The notes under the pieces are model-generated. The model saw only the letters and a program-made list of their open reading frames with translations, was not told the origin of the DNA and did not search any database. This document shows positions 8,474-16,569 of a stretch of DNA of 64,000 nt, piece after piece. The position numbers were made by a program, and so were the translations under genes. The DNA comes from Hyphomonas chukchiensis (GTDB lineage: Bacteria; Pseudomonadota; Alphaproteobacteria; Caulobacterales; Hyphomonadaceae). Location of the stretch: NCBI RefSeq assembly GCF_000682695.1, contig NZ_AWFG01000074.1, positions 62,001 through 126,000 on the forward strand, in the 5' to 3' direction. Position 1 is the stretch's first letter; each line of letters opens with the position of its first letter.

Positions 8474-9673
8474 TTAGGGTTTGCCCGCGGCCATATCGGC
8501 GCCGGGCTGCTGTGTGCCACCAGCCGTCTCGGCCATTGGCTGCTTGACGGTCACGGATGCGCCCGGCTGGATCTTCTGGAAGCCGCTCACGATCATCCGG
8601 TCGCCGTCTTCAAGGCCATCCGAAACAATCCAGTCACTACCGGAGGCCTCAATGATCTTCAGGTTGCGTACTTCGACCTTACTGTCTGCAGACACGACCA
8701 TCGCGGTCGGATTGCCCTTGGTATCCCGGTTCACCGCAGCCTGTGGCAGCACGAAAACGTCGTCATAGGCACCGGCGCTGAAGCTTGCGTTCACATACAT
8801 GCCGGGCAGGAGCAGCCCGTCCGGATTGGCGACAACGGCGCGGATGATCACCGAACCGGCTGTCTCATCGACGCTGACTTCGCCGAACTCCACCTTGCCT
8901 GGCTCCGGATAGACCGTGCCATCCTCAAGCTTGATCTTCACGTCGACGCTTTCGCCATCGGTCGACTGGATCCGGCCTTCGGCGACATCCCGCTTCCATT
9001 CCTGGATTTTCGAGCTGCCAGCCGTGAGGTCCAGGTAGATCGGATCGAGTTGCAGCACATTGGCCAGCGCTGTTGCCTGGTTTGCGGTCACGAGCGCACC
9101 CGGCGTCACTGTCGAGCGGCCGATCCGGCCATCAATGGGCGACGTCACTTTCGTGCGGGCCAGATTGATGCTCGCGCTCTGCACGGCGGCTTTCTGCATG
9201 GCGACGTCGGCTTCGGCCTGGCGCTGGGCCGCGACGGCCTGGTCATAATTCTCGCGGCTGACGGCGTTGATCTCGGAAAGGCGCTGATAACGGCTGGCCG
9301 TCTGGCGCGCGGCTTCAGCCGTGGCCTCGGCACGCTGAAGCGCGGCCTTGGCGCTGTTCACGCTGGCGGCGTATTCGGATGCATCAATTTGGTAAAGGGC
9401 TTGGCCGGCCGTGACCATCTGGCCTTCCGTGAAGAGGCGCGACTGGATCAGCCCTGTCACCTGGGGGCGAATTTCGGCCTCGCGATAGGCGCGGGCACGA
9501 CCGGGAAGTTCCCGTGTGCTTTCTACGCGCGTCTTGTGGACGACCATGATGTCAACGGCGGGAGCAGGCGGCGCCTGTGGGGCGGCGTCTTGGGTCGAAG
9601 GACCACACGCGGCAACTGCGCTAAAAAGCGCAGTTGCAAACAACGCCCGGATATTATTGGAAAAATGTGGCAT
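8474..9673 (-). CDS. RND efflux periplasmic adaptor lipoprotein (AcrA/MexA type)
   Basis: A 399-residue membrane-fusion protein linking the RND pump to the outer-membrane channel. It has a lipoprotein signal with Cys in SAVAACGPS, then HlyD-like barrel-sandwich segments (RPQVTGLIQSRLFTEGQ), a coiled-coil hairpin around AALQRAEATAEAARQ, the lipoyl return SPIDGRIGRSTVTPGALV, a beta-barrel and the membrane-proximal domain. I chose the ATG at 9673 because AAGGTGAG lies 4 nt upstream; an in-frame TTG at 9691 has no such site. It is the first gene of the pump operon and faces an acrR-like gene across 134 bp. Confidence 0.94.
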   Translation of the reverse strand: MPHFSNNIRALFATALFSAVAACGPSTQDAAPQAPPAPAVDIMVVHKTRVESTRELPGRARAYREAEIRPQVTGLIQSRLFTEGQMVTAGQALYQIDASEYAASVNSAKAALQRAEATAEAARQTASRYQRLSEINAVSRENYDQAVAAQRQAEADVAMQKAAVQSASINLARTKVTSPIDGRIGRSTVTPGALVTANQATALANVLQLDPIYLDLTAGSSKIQEWKRDVAEGRIQSTDGESVDVKIKLEDGTVYPEPGKVEFGEVSVDETAGSVIIRAVVANPDGLLLPGMYVNASFSAGAYDDVFVLPQAAVNRDTKGNPTAMVVSADSKVEVRNLKIIEASGSDWIVSDGLEDGDRMIVSGFQKIQPGASVTVKQPMAETAGGTQQPGADMAAGKP

Positions 9674-9807
9674 TAAACTCACCTTGATCAATCGCCGCTA
9701 TGTATGTAGTGATTGAAATGTTAGAATGAACGTTCGAAATAATACTGCGCTGCAACAAATCAACCCCTAAAGGCAGAATTTTTCATGAATAAGCGGTCGC
9801 GAGATTG
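9674..9807. promoter_or_regulatory. Divergent promoter/operator region between efflux operon and acrR-like gene
   Basis: This 134-bp divergent region holds a perfect 8-bp palindrome GAACGTTC at 9728-9735 within an AT-richer patch and a TATGTATGTAG stretch at 9699-9709. Such positions are where AcrR-type repressors bind to control both the pump and themselves. The exact operator cannot be fixed without footprinting or family alignment. Confidence 0.5.
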
Positions 9808-10404
9808 ATGAGCCCACTGAACGAAACCGCAAAACTGTCGCGACGCGCAGAAGTCAGGCGCGCCCAAATCCTTGACGCAGCGGCAATTTGCTTTGTGGAA
9901 CAAGGGTTTCACGGCGCAGGCATGGCCCGCATCGCCGAACAGGCCGGCATGAGCGCCGGGCATATTTATCACTATTTCGAAAACAAGGACGCAATCATTG
10001 AAGCCCTCGTTGATCGCGAATCCGAGTTGCACAGTGAAAAGATGCTCGGATTCCACGCCATTCCGCGTGACCAGCTGCTGCAGGAGCTGGTCGAGCGCGC
10101 CGATGAAGGCGTCCGCACGCAGACAGACCCCTTCCAGTCTGCCCTGAACCTGGAAATCATCGCCGAAGCCCAGCGGAACCCGCTCATCGCCGAAAAATTA
10201 CGGGCCAATGACACGGAAACGCGGCTGGCCTTTCAAAAGCTGCTGGGCGAAACGCTGGGTCTGAGCGATGTCGAAGGCCGCGTTGAACTGATGTTTACCC
10301 TGTTCGGCGGCCTGCCCATCCGTATCCTGCGCAATCCTGACCTCGATCGCGAAGCCCTGCTCCGCTATCTCCGCAAGGTCATCCGCGCCGTCCTGGCAGA
10401 CTGA
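9808..10404 (+). CDS. TetR/AcrR-family regulator, probable local repressor of the RND pump
   Basis: A 198-residue TetR-type protein. The helix-turn-helix covers about residues 13-60: AQILDAAAICFVEQGFHGAG, EQAGMSAGHIYHYFENKDAI. The C-terminal helical domain should bind an inducing ligand. It is read divergently from the efflux operon, the classic acrR/acrAB arrangement, which is the main reason for assigning it to pump control (inference). I use the ATG at 9808; the TTG one codon upstream is also possible, and neither has a strong ribosome site. It converges on the ECF sigma gene with 49 bp between the stops and no clear terminator. Confidence 0.88.
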   Translation: MSPLNETAKLSRRAEVRRAQILDAAAICFVEQGFHGAGMARIAEQAGMSAGHIYHYFENKDAIIEALVDRESELHSEKMLGFHAIPRDQLLQELVERADEGVRTQTDPFQSALNLEIIAEAQRNPLIAEKLRANDTETRLAFQKLLGETLGLSDVEGRVELMFTLFGGLPIRILRNPDLDREALLRYLRKVIRAVLAD

Positions 10405-10453
10405 GCAAACCGCCGGCAGGCGATTGCAACGCTCTCTGTATAATGAATAGCGC

Positions 10454-11041
10454 TCAGGAAGGCGCGTTGCGGACGCGGCGGTCTTCCTGCAGCGCATCAA
10501 TCAGCCAGGCCCGCGCCGCCCGCCAGCCGCGCTTGACGGTCGACTCCGACGATCCCGTCACCTCGGCAATCTCCTGATGGCTCATCCCGGCGAAGTAGCG
10601 CAGCTCGACAATGTCGGCCTTTTCCTTGTCGATCGCCGCCAGCCGGATCAGCGCCTTTTCCAGAACGTCGAAATCGATCCGTTCACTGGTCACGCCTCCC
10701 AGCCGCGTCACCAGCGTCACCTTGTGATGGTGGCGCTTGTCGGTGTGCTTCTTGCGGGCATTGTCGATCAGGATGCGGCGCATGGCCCGTGCAGACAGGG
10801 CGAGGAAGTGCGTTTTGTCGGCCCAATCGATCTGGTCCATCTGAACCAGCCGCATCACGGCCTCGTTCACGAGGTCGCCGGTCGACAGTGAACTATTGCG
10901 TTCCGAGCGCAGCAGGGCCGCCGAAACCTGCCTCAGCTCGCTGTACAGCAATGTGAACAACCGGTCGCGCGCGACCATGTCCCCGGCCCGCCATGCTGCC
11001 AGCAATTGCTTGGCTTCAATCCCGTCTGTGTCCGCCACCAC
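10454..11041 (-). CDS. ECF-type sigma factor linked to Ser/Thr kinase genes
   Basis: A 195-residue sigma-70-like factor of the Sigma70_ECF kind. Region 2 includes LVNEAVMRLVQM and HFLALSARAMRRILIDNAR; region 4 ends in the helix-turn-helix MSHQEIAEVTGSSESTVKRGWRAARAWL. The start is a GTG at 11041 with AGGA about 6 nt upstream. This subtype is known to occur beside Ser/Thr protein kinases and usually lacks an adjacent anti-sigma factor; here too no anti-sigma gene is seen. It is divergent from the SPFH/FHA/kinase operon across 142 bp, so it likely serves that locus, either by transcribing it or by being controlled through phosphorylation (inference). Confidence 0.88.
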   Translation of the reverse strand: MVADTDGIEAKQLLAAWRAGDMVARDRLFTLLYSELRQVSAALLRSERNSSLSTGDLVNEAVMRLVQMDQIDWADKTHFLALSARAMRRILIDNARKKHTDKRHHHKVTLVTRLGGVTSERIDFDVLEKALIRLAAIDKEKADIVELRYFAGMSHQEIAEVTGSSESTVKRGWRAARAWLIDALQEDRRVRNAPS

Positions 11042-11183
11042 CCGTATCCTGTCGTCGTCCCTGCAATCAGTGAAACACAGCGCCGATCAAGATCAAGGCC
11101 AAAAAATAAATAAGCCCGGCCTGAACCGAAACGCTGCATCCCCGCGCCTCTGTCATTGGAACCCTGATGCAAGGAGCAAGCCA

Positions 11184-11735
11184 ATGGACGAGACCCTGCG
11201 ATCGATACCGGCCGAAGCATGGCCGCTGATCGACTTCCTTTTCAACGTGACATGCGTCGTCACCGCCATCTGGCTTGCCTGGACAGTCTTTGTCCTCTGG
11301 CGCCGGTCGGCCTCGAACCTGACGACATCCAGCGGGGCAAGTCCCAACCGCAAGGCCCAGCCCGATTTCCTGTCCGTCGACAAGAAAGCCCGCGCCGAGG
11401 CCATCAAACGCGGCGAGAGCTTCGACAAGGAACTCGACAAGCGCCAGCGCGACGAGGAGGTTCACGCCCGCCGCCTTGCCCGCGCCAAGGAGACGCGGAT
11501 CAGCCGCATTGCCCGTCTGATCTCGCTGTTCATGGCCCTCTTCTCCCTCGCCACGATGGTTTCGGGCACCGTGTTCCAGGTCACCTTCATGGGCCGCATC
11601 TGGGAGCAATATTCCGCCAGCGAACGCTTGATGGGCGTCGTCACGGCTCACCCGATCGGCGTCGCCGTCACGGTCATCGTCATTCTCTACAACCTCGTCA
11701 CCTTCGTCACCAACCGCAAATGGGAGGAGAAATAG
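11184..11735 (+). CDS. Small membrane protein at the head of the SPFH/FHA/kinase operon
   Basis: A 183-residue protein I do not recognise as a named family. It has one membrane segment near residues 14-35 (WPLIDFLFNVTCVV...), a charged, helical middle (about 60-105) rich in Lys/Arg/Glu that may form a short coiled coil, then two further hydrophobic segments (about 110-135 and 152-172). The ATG at 11184 is supported by AAGGAG 7 nt upstream. It ends 2 nt before the SPFH gene, whose ribosome site lies inside this gene, so the two are coupled. A plausible role is membrane anchoring for the cytoplasmic SPFH/FHA proteins; this is inference from order only. Confidence 0.7.
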   Translation: MDETLRSIPAEAWPLIDFLFNVTCVVTAIWLAWTVFVLWRRSASNLTTSSGASPNRKAQPDFLSVDKKARAEAIKRGESFDKELDKRQRDEEVHARRLARAKETRISRIARLISLFMALFSLATMVSGTVFQVTFMGRIWEQYSASERLMGVVTAHPIGVAVTVIVILYNLVTFVTNRKWEEK

Positions 11736-11737
11736 TC

Positions 11738-13363
11738 ATGGCATCCGAGCCAATCGTCCTGAGCGACCCGCGCATGCTCGCTGAATTCATGCGCCAGTCC
11801 GAATTCAAGGCCTTCTTCGAAAAGCGGTTTGCCGTCCCGCCGGACTATGCCGCACTCCTGTTCAAGAACGGCCAGCTGATCGACGCCTTCAAGGGCGGCC
11901 ATTTCTCGGTCGGCGGTGTCGTCGACAAGCTCAAGGGCCTTGTCGGTGGCTCCACCCATATCGGCATGATGATCGCCGACCTGAAGCCCTTCTCGGTCCA
12001 GACGGCCCTCAAGGCCATGTCGAAGGACAAGGTCGAGATCGCTGGCGTCGCCACGCTCGAACTGCAGGTCGACCCCGACAAGCCGTCCAACATCCTCGGC
12101 ATGATGCACGGCGTCACCCGCTCCGGCAGTGACCCCGAAACCCCCGGCCGCAAGGCCCTCTCCAAGGCCGACGTGCTCGATCGCATCCGCCCGCACCTCA
12201 CCGACCGCGTCTTCGAGGCCGCCATCGGCCGCATAGATGCCGCACAGATACGCGGCGAAACCGGCCTGCAGGACAAGATCCAGGCCGACATCATGCTCGA
12301 AGTCGAGCGCATCGTCGGCGACCTCGGCCTCATTGTCCGGGCCGTCTCGCTCGAATGGGCCGTCAATACCGAGGAAGTCGCCGCCATGGAACGCGCCGAG
12401 GCCGACCGACGGCAGGACGCGCTCGATCACCAGCTCGAAATCATCAAGCGCGAAATCGAACGCGAGAATGACGCAACCGAAATCACGCTGAAATCGCAGG
12501 TCGACATCGCCAAGCTTCAGAACGCGTCGGAGGACGAGCTGAAGCATATGGCCCTCAACAGCGAGATCGAATTCCTCGATGCCCGCGAAGGTGCCAAGCG
12601 GCGCCAGGAACTGGAAGCCCTCGGCCACGAGATCAACACGCTCGAGATCGAACGCAAAGCCCGCTTCGACGACTCCCTCGCCACGGCCCGCAACGATGTC
12701 GACCTGCTCGAAATCCGCAAACGCCAGGCTGGTGTCGAAAGCGACATCGCCCTGATTCAGCAGAGCCGGGCCGACCAGATGCGCAAGTCCGGGGCCTTCA
12801 CCGAACTGGAAATCACCAGCGCCGTCCAGAAACAGCAGGCCGATCACATCGCCCGCCTGCAGCAGATCGAGATTCAGGCCAACGAGGCCGAGGCCAATCT
12901 CGCCATCCGCCTCTCGGGTGCCACCACACAGAACGAAATCTCCGTTCTGGATGCCAAGGCGCGCGCCAAGGCCAACGAGATCAACGCCTTCAAGTCCATG
13001 TCGCCCGAACAGATCCTCGCGATCAATGCAGGCCTCTCGACAGACGTTGCCGCCGTGCTCGCTGAACAGGCCCGCGCCAAGGGGCAATCCTCCGGCGAGA
13101 CCATGCAGGCCATGCGCGACATGGTGGAGGCCGCCACCGCCGCACAGATCCGGTCGGAGGAACAGGCCCGCGAAATGTTCCGCATGGGCATGGATGGCGC
13201 CGTCGGTGTCGCCCATGGCGCAGGCGGCAAGGAAGGCGGCTCCCCGGCCAGCAGCGGCTCCTCGTCCGCCGCAGCCACCACGATCGAATGCGCCAAGTGC
13301 TCCGCCGTGAACCTCGCCAAGGCGAACTTCTGCAAGCAATGCGGTCACAAGCTGCGGACATGA
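11738..13363 (+). CDS. SPFH/Band-7-like protein with long coiled coil and C-terminal zinc ribbon
   Basis: A 541-residue soluble protein. Residues about 25-230 look like an SPFH/Band-7 (stomatin-type) domain: FFEKRFAVPPDYAALLFKNG opens it and ends in a segment typical of the family (VRAVSLEWAVNTEEV). Residues about 230-420 are strongly charged heptad-like helix (IKREIERENDATEI, LEIRKRQAGVESDIA) and should form a long coiled coil. The last 25 residues form a zinc ribbon with Cys518, Cys521, Cys532 and Cys535. No signal peptide or membrane segment is present. SPFH proteins oligomerise at membranes, so this may be the scaffold of the locus. It is coupled to the FHA gene downstream by an ATGA overlap. 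Confidence 0.78.
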   Translation: MASEPIVLSDPRMLAEFMRQSEFKAFFEKRFAVPPDYAALLFKNGQLIDAFKGGHFSVGGVVDKLKGLVGGSTHIGMMIADLKPFSVQTALKAMSKDKVEIAGVATLELQVDPDKPSNILGMMHGVTRSGSDPETPGRKALSKADVLDRIRPHLTDRVFEAAIGRIDAAQIRGETGLQDKIQADIMLEVERIVGDLGLIVRAVSLEWAVNTEEVAAMERAEADRRQDALDHQLEIIKREIERENDATEITLKSQVDIAKLQNASEDELKHMALNSEIEFLDAREGAKRRQELEALGHEINTLEIERKARFDDSLATARNDVDLLEIRKRQAGVESDIALIQQSRADQMRKSGAFTELEITSAVQKQQADHIARLQQIEIQANEAEANLAIRLSGATTQNEISVLDAKARAKANEINAFKSMSPEQILAINAGLSTDVAAVLAEQARAKGQSSGETMQAMRDMVEAATAAQIRSEEQAREMFRMGMDGAVGVAHGAGGKEGGSPASSGSSSAAATTIECAKCSAVNLAKANFCKQCGHKLRT

Positions 13364-14517
13364 CCCTGATGGCCCGTCCCCAGCCCTCAACCGCCTATCC
13401 CGCCAAGTGCTGCTTCAGGGCATCGCTCGACCGGGACGCGACCTTCTGCGACGAATGCGGTTCGCCGCTGCAGCGCTGCATGGCCACGGACGAGTGCGGC
13501 GGCCTGCTCGATGCGGCCGGCTGCTGCCCTGTCTGCGTCGCGCCGGAACTTAGCCTCGATGCCGGTTCGGCGACCAGCGTCAGGGTGGGCGGCACGCTCG
13601 CCTTGCCGCTGATCGTGTCGAACAATTCGCCCGTCGGTCGCCCCCTCTTCGTCGAGGAAATGCGGATACAGGGCGATGACGGCGAGCAGCGCCTTGTTGA
13701 CCTCACCTTCCAGCGGCTGAATTCCGGCGGCACAGCCGAAGTCGGCCTGCGCACGGGTGTCCTCGAAACCGCAGGCCTGCACCGTTTCGACGTCCACATC
13801 ACCGTCGCCACCCGCTATCTCTGGCGCGAGGAGCGCTACGTCTTCACCACGTCCATCGCCATTCCGGTCGATCCCGAAGGGCCCTCCGAGATCGTCCAGA
13901 ACTACAATATCCAGGCCGATGCCATCGGCGCCGGCATGACCATCTACAACCCGACCCGCATCCAGAAGGAACGCGAAGCCGGTATCGCCACCCATGCCGA
14001 GCCGATCCGTCTCACCCTGCGCCGCGCCGATACGCTTGAGCGCACGCTCGGCCATCGCGGCTATGCCGGCAATCTCGCCGTCACCAAGTCGACCGAACTT
14101 GTCTGGCAGGGCTTCGACAAGGGCCACGCCCCGTATGACGGCCCCATCCGCACCCATACCGGCGTCCTCGGCATCGGCCGCGCCTCCAACGCCCCCGAAG
14201 GCGGCATGAATGATGTCCGCCTGCTGATCTCCCGCAAGGGCGAGATTGACGAGGATGCCTCCATTCACATCTCGCGCCGCCATTTCCAGCTCTTCATAGA
14301 AAATGATCGTCTCATGCTTCGCGTGGAGAGCCAGAATGGCCTCCTGGTGGGCGACCAGGCCCTGCGCCGCGGCAAGATGGTCGCGCTCCGCGATGGCGAC
14401 CTGATCCGCCCCCTCGTGCGCAGCCCCGATGCCATCGCCCTCAAGGTCCAGTTCGAAACCCAGCACGATGAAGTCGACCGGATCATCCTGAAACGTCTGG
14501 TGGGAGGCCAATCATGA
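13360..14517 (+). CDS. Zinc-ribbon protein with C-terminal FHA domain
   Basis: A 385-residue soluble protein. The N-terminus has two cysteine clusters (Cys17/18, Cys30, Cys33; then Cys40, Cys46, Cys55/56, Cys59) that look like paired zinc ribbons. A beta-rich middle domain (about 65-250) is of no family I recognise. The C-terminus (about 265-367) is a forkhead-associated domain with GIGR at 271-274, the phosphothreonine-binding SRRH at 305-308 and Asn326-Gly327. FHA domains bind phosphothreonine, so the product of the adjacent kinase is the obvious partner. The start overlaps the SPFH stop (ATGA, 13360) and the stop overlaps the kinase start. A second ATG lies three codons in. Confidence 0.82.
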   Translation: MTLMARPQPSTAYPAKCCFRASLDRDATFCDECGSPLQRCMATDECGGLLDAAGCCPVCVAPELSLDAGSATSVRVGGTLALPLIVSNNSPVGRPLFVEEMRIQGDDGEQRLVDLTFQRLNSGGTAEVGLRTGVLETAGLHRFDVHITVATRYLWREERYVFTTSIAIPVDPEGPSEIVQNYNIQADAIGAGMTIYNPTRIQKEREAGIATHAEPIRLTLRRADTLERTLGHRGYAGNLAVTKSTELVWQGFDKGHAPYDGPIRTHTGVLGIGRASNAPEGGMNDVRLLISRKGEIDEDASIHISRRHFQLFIENDRLMLRVESQNGLLVGDQALRRGKMVALRDGDLIRPLVRSPDAIALKVQFETQHDEVDRIILKRLVGGQS

Positions 14518-16073
14518 ACCCCTGCGAAAAATGCGGCGCAGACCTGCCCGCCGATTCCGTCTTCTGCCCCAATTGCGGCAAACCCGTCCGTGACAGTGCC
14601 AACGCCTCGGTCGATCAGATCACGCCCATGACCGGCCTCATCACGCCCGATCCTGACAGTCCGACCGGCATGGAAACCAAGGTCTCGCCCACGCTCCAGT
14701 CCGGCCAGGTCTTCGCCGACCGCTACACGATCGACAGCGTTATCGGCCGGGGCGGCATGGGCGTCGTCTACAAGGCCATCGACAAGGTCTCGGGCAAACC
14801 GGTCGCGCTGAAGCTCATCAACGCCTCCCATCTCGGCGGCGAGCGCGCCATCAAGCGCCTGATAGAGGAAGGCGTCACTGCCCGCGATATCCGGCACCCC
14901 AATGTCGTCGCCGTCTATGACGTCGGCCTCTCGGGCGACCAGCCTTTCGTCGCGATGGAATATCTCGACGGCATTTCCCTGCGCAGCTGGCATGGCCGCG
15001 TCATGCAGCGCGGCGAGTCCGTGCCGCTACGCGTCGCCGCCCGCATCATTGTGGAAATCCTCGACGGCCTGCGCGCCGCCCACGATGCCGGCGTCATCCA
15101 CCGCGACCTGAAGCCCGAGAACATCATTCTCCTGCACGAGCCGACCGACCGCTCCGCTCCGCTTAAGCTGCTCGACTTCGGCATCGCCCGCGCCGCCGGA
15201 AACCTCGCCAGTTCCTCCAGCGGCACCGGCCTCGGCACGCCCGACTATATGGCCCCCGAACAGCGCACCAATCCGGATGCCGCCGGCCCCTCGGCCGACC
15301 TCTACTCCATCTCGATCATGCTCTACGAACTGCTCGTCGGCGTGGTCCCCGGCCGGCACTGGCAGCCGCCATCGGGCGGACGCTCGGACGTGCCGCTCGA
15401 GGTCGACGCACTCATCCTCAAGGGCATGTCCGACAATCGCGACTCCCGCCCGCAATCGGCGGCAGAGTATCGCCAGGCCCTGATCGGCGCGGTCAACCGC
15501 ATCCCGGTCAAACCAATTGATCCAAACCCGAACAAGACATCTGCAAAGCCGCTCATCTGGCTCGCGTCAGGCTCAGCGGCCCTCGTCGGCCTTGTCGTCG
15601 TCGGCATGGCCATTGCCAATAGTTTCAGTGGCTACGACGACAACGGGACTGTCACGCGCACGATTGATACGGGTGCTTATGATGACATCGACACAACTTC
15701 TGAGGACGACGTTCAGACCCTCACCTCGACTGTAAAGCCTCCGGTAAGCCCGCCTCCGAGCTCGCCCTACGCCTATTACAATGGCACATGGGCCGACGGC
15801 ATCGGCGGCCACTACAATCTCCAGTTCAACAACAATGGCGCCTTCTCCGGCTCCGGCCGCGCCGCCGATGGCACGCCCATCAACATTCGCGGCGGCATCA
15901 GCGGACAGAACCTCCAATACGTCCTCAACGTGCAGGGCATGGATGTCGCCAGCGGCCGTGGCCTCCAGACCGACCAGTGCCACTTCAACTACCAGACCTT
16001 CGACAGCTACGGGAATCTCAGCCTGTCGGGCCAGTTCCACGTCAATCACGAGCCCGGAGGCCCCTGCCCATGA
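14514..16073 (+). CDS. Membrane Ser/Thr protein kinase with N-terminal zinc ribbon and extracytoplasmic beta domain
   Basis: A 519-residue Hanks-type kinase. In order: zinc ribbon (Cys4, Cys7, Cys18, Cys21); kinase domain about 71-325 with glycine loop GRGGMG (78-83), ATP lysine K100, catalytic HRDLKPEN (196-203), DFG (221-223) and APE (247-249), all intact; one membrane helix about 346-368; an acidic, Thr/Ser/Pro-rich linker; and a beta-rich outer domain 420-519. That outer domain closely resembles the body of the next gene's lipoprotein. The topology suggests an envelope signal relayed to cytoplasmic phosphorylation read by the FHA protein. It is coupled by ATGA overlaps on both sides. Confidence 0.92.
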   Translation: MNPCEKCGADLPADSVFCPNCGKPVRDSANASVDQITPMTGLITPDPDSPTGMETKVSPTLQSGQVFADRYTIDSVIGRGGMGVVYKAIDKVSGKPVALKLINASHLGGERAIKRLIEEGVTARDIRHPNVVAVYDVGLSGDQPFVAMEYLDGISLRSWHGRVMQRGESVPLRVAARIIVEILDGLRAAHDAGVIHRDLKPENIILLHEPTDRSAPLKLLDFGIARAAGNLASSSSGTGLGTPDYMAPEQRTNPDAAGPSADLYSISIMLYELLVGVVPGRHWQPPSGGRSDVPLEVDALILKGMSDNRDSRPQSAAEYRQALIGAVNRIPVKPIDPNPNKTSAKPLIWLASGSAALVGLVVVGMAIANSFSGYDDNGTVTRTIDTGAYDDIDTTSEDDVQTLTSTVKPPVSPPPSSPYAYYNGTWADGIGGHYNLQFNNNGAFSGSGRAADGTPINIRGGISGQNLQYVLNVQGMDVASGRGLQTDQCHFNYQTFDSYGNLSLSGQFHVNHEPGGPCP

Positions 16074-16567
16074 AACTGCTCCCGATACTGATTTCGGCCC
16101 TTGCCCTCACGGCCTGCAAGCCCAGCGCCGTCTTCGGCCCTGACAGCCAGAAGAAGGACGAGCTGCTTGGCGGCGAGACAGATGAACGGCCCGCCACAAC
16201 GGCCCTCTATTATCCGACAGGCCACTGGGAAGACGGTCACGGCAATGACTGGGACGTCAGCGTCACCGGCGCCAACCTGAGCGCGACTCTCGGCACAGGC
16301 AATCTGGCTGGCATCACGATGACCGGCCACATCAAGGACGGCACGCTCGCTTACCAGATCGCCTACCCCGACAGCACACTCCTCGCCGAAGGCCAGGCCC
16401 GCCTTGTCGACGAAACGCACGCCCTGTTCGAAACCCGCAACATGGACGGCTCGCTCAACGCCCACGGCCTGCTCCACTTCAATCACCCGGCCTTCGTTCC
16501 GGTGGGGCAGCCCGTGGATCTTCGCCCGCAAGCCGTTGATCCCGATACAGACATAACAGGAGACTGA
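16070..16567 (+). CDS. Lipoprotein similar to the kinase extracytoplasmic domain
   Basis: A 165-residue protein with a lipoprotein signal (lipobox LTAC, Cys16). Residues about 47-143 align by eye with residues 421-514 of the upstream kinase: both have a YY..G.W.DG.G start, a central G.I....L.Y core and an F.T.D..G.L...G..H.NH.P end. This indicates duplication of one domain, once as the kinase sensor and once as a free lipoprotein. It could be a ligand, competitor or co-sensor for the kinase (inference). The ATG overlaps the kinase stop, and the protease gene starts 3 bases after its stop. No named family recognised. Confidence 0.78.
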   Translation: MKLLPILISALALTACKPSAVFGPDSQKKDELLGGETDERPATTALYYPTGHWEDGHGNDWDVSVTGANLSATLGTGNLAGITMTGHIKDGTLAYQIAYPDSTLLAEGQARLVDETHALFETRNMDGSLNAHGLLHFNHPAFVPVGQPVDLRPQAVDPDTDITGD

Positions 16568-16569
16568 GA

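Noticed and set aside
6934..8547. A 537-codon open frame on the plus strand
   Set aside because: Antisense to the RND pump; composition (His/Arg/Asp-rich) and absence of any domain show it is not a gene.
11687..14993. Long minus-strand frames over the SPFH, FHA and kinase genes
   Set aside because: The plus-strand products have clear SPFH, FHA, zinc-ribbon and kinase motifs and coupled starts; the antisense frames have none.
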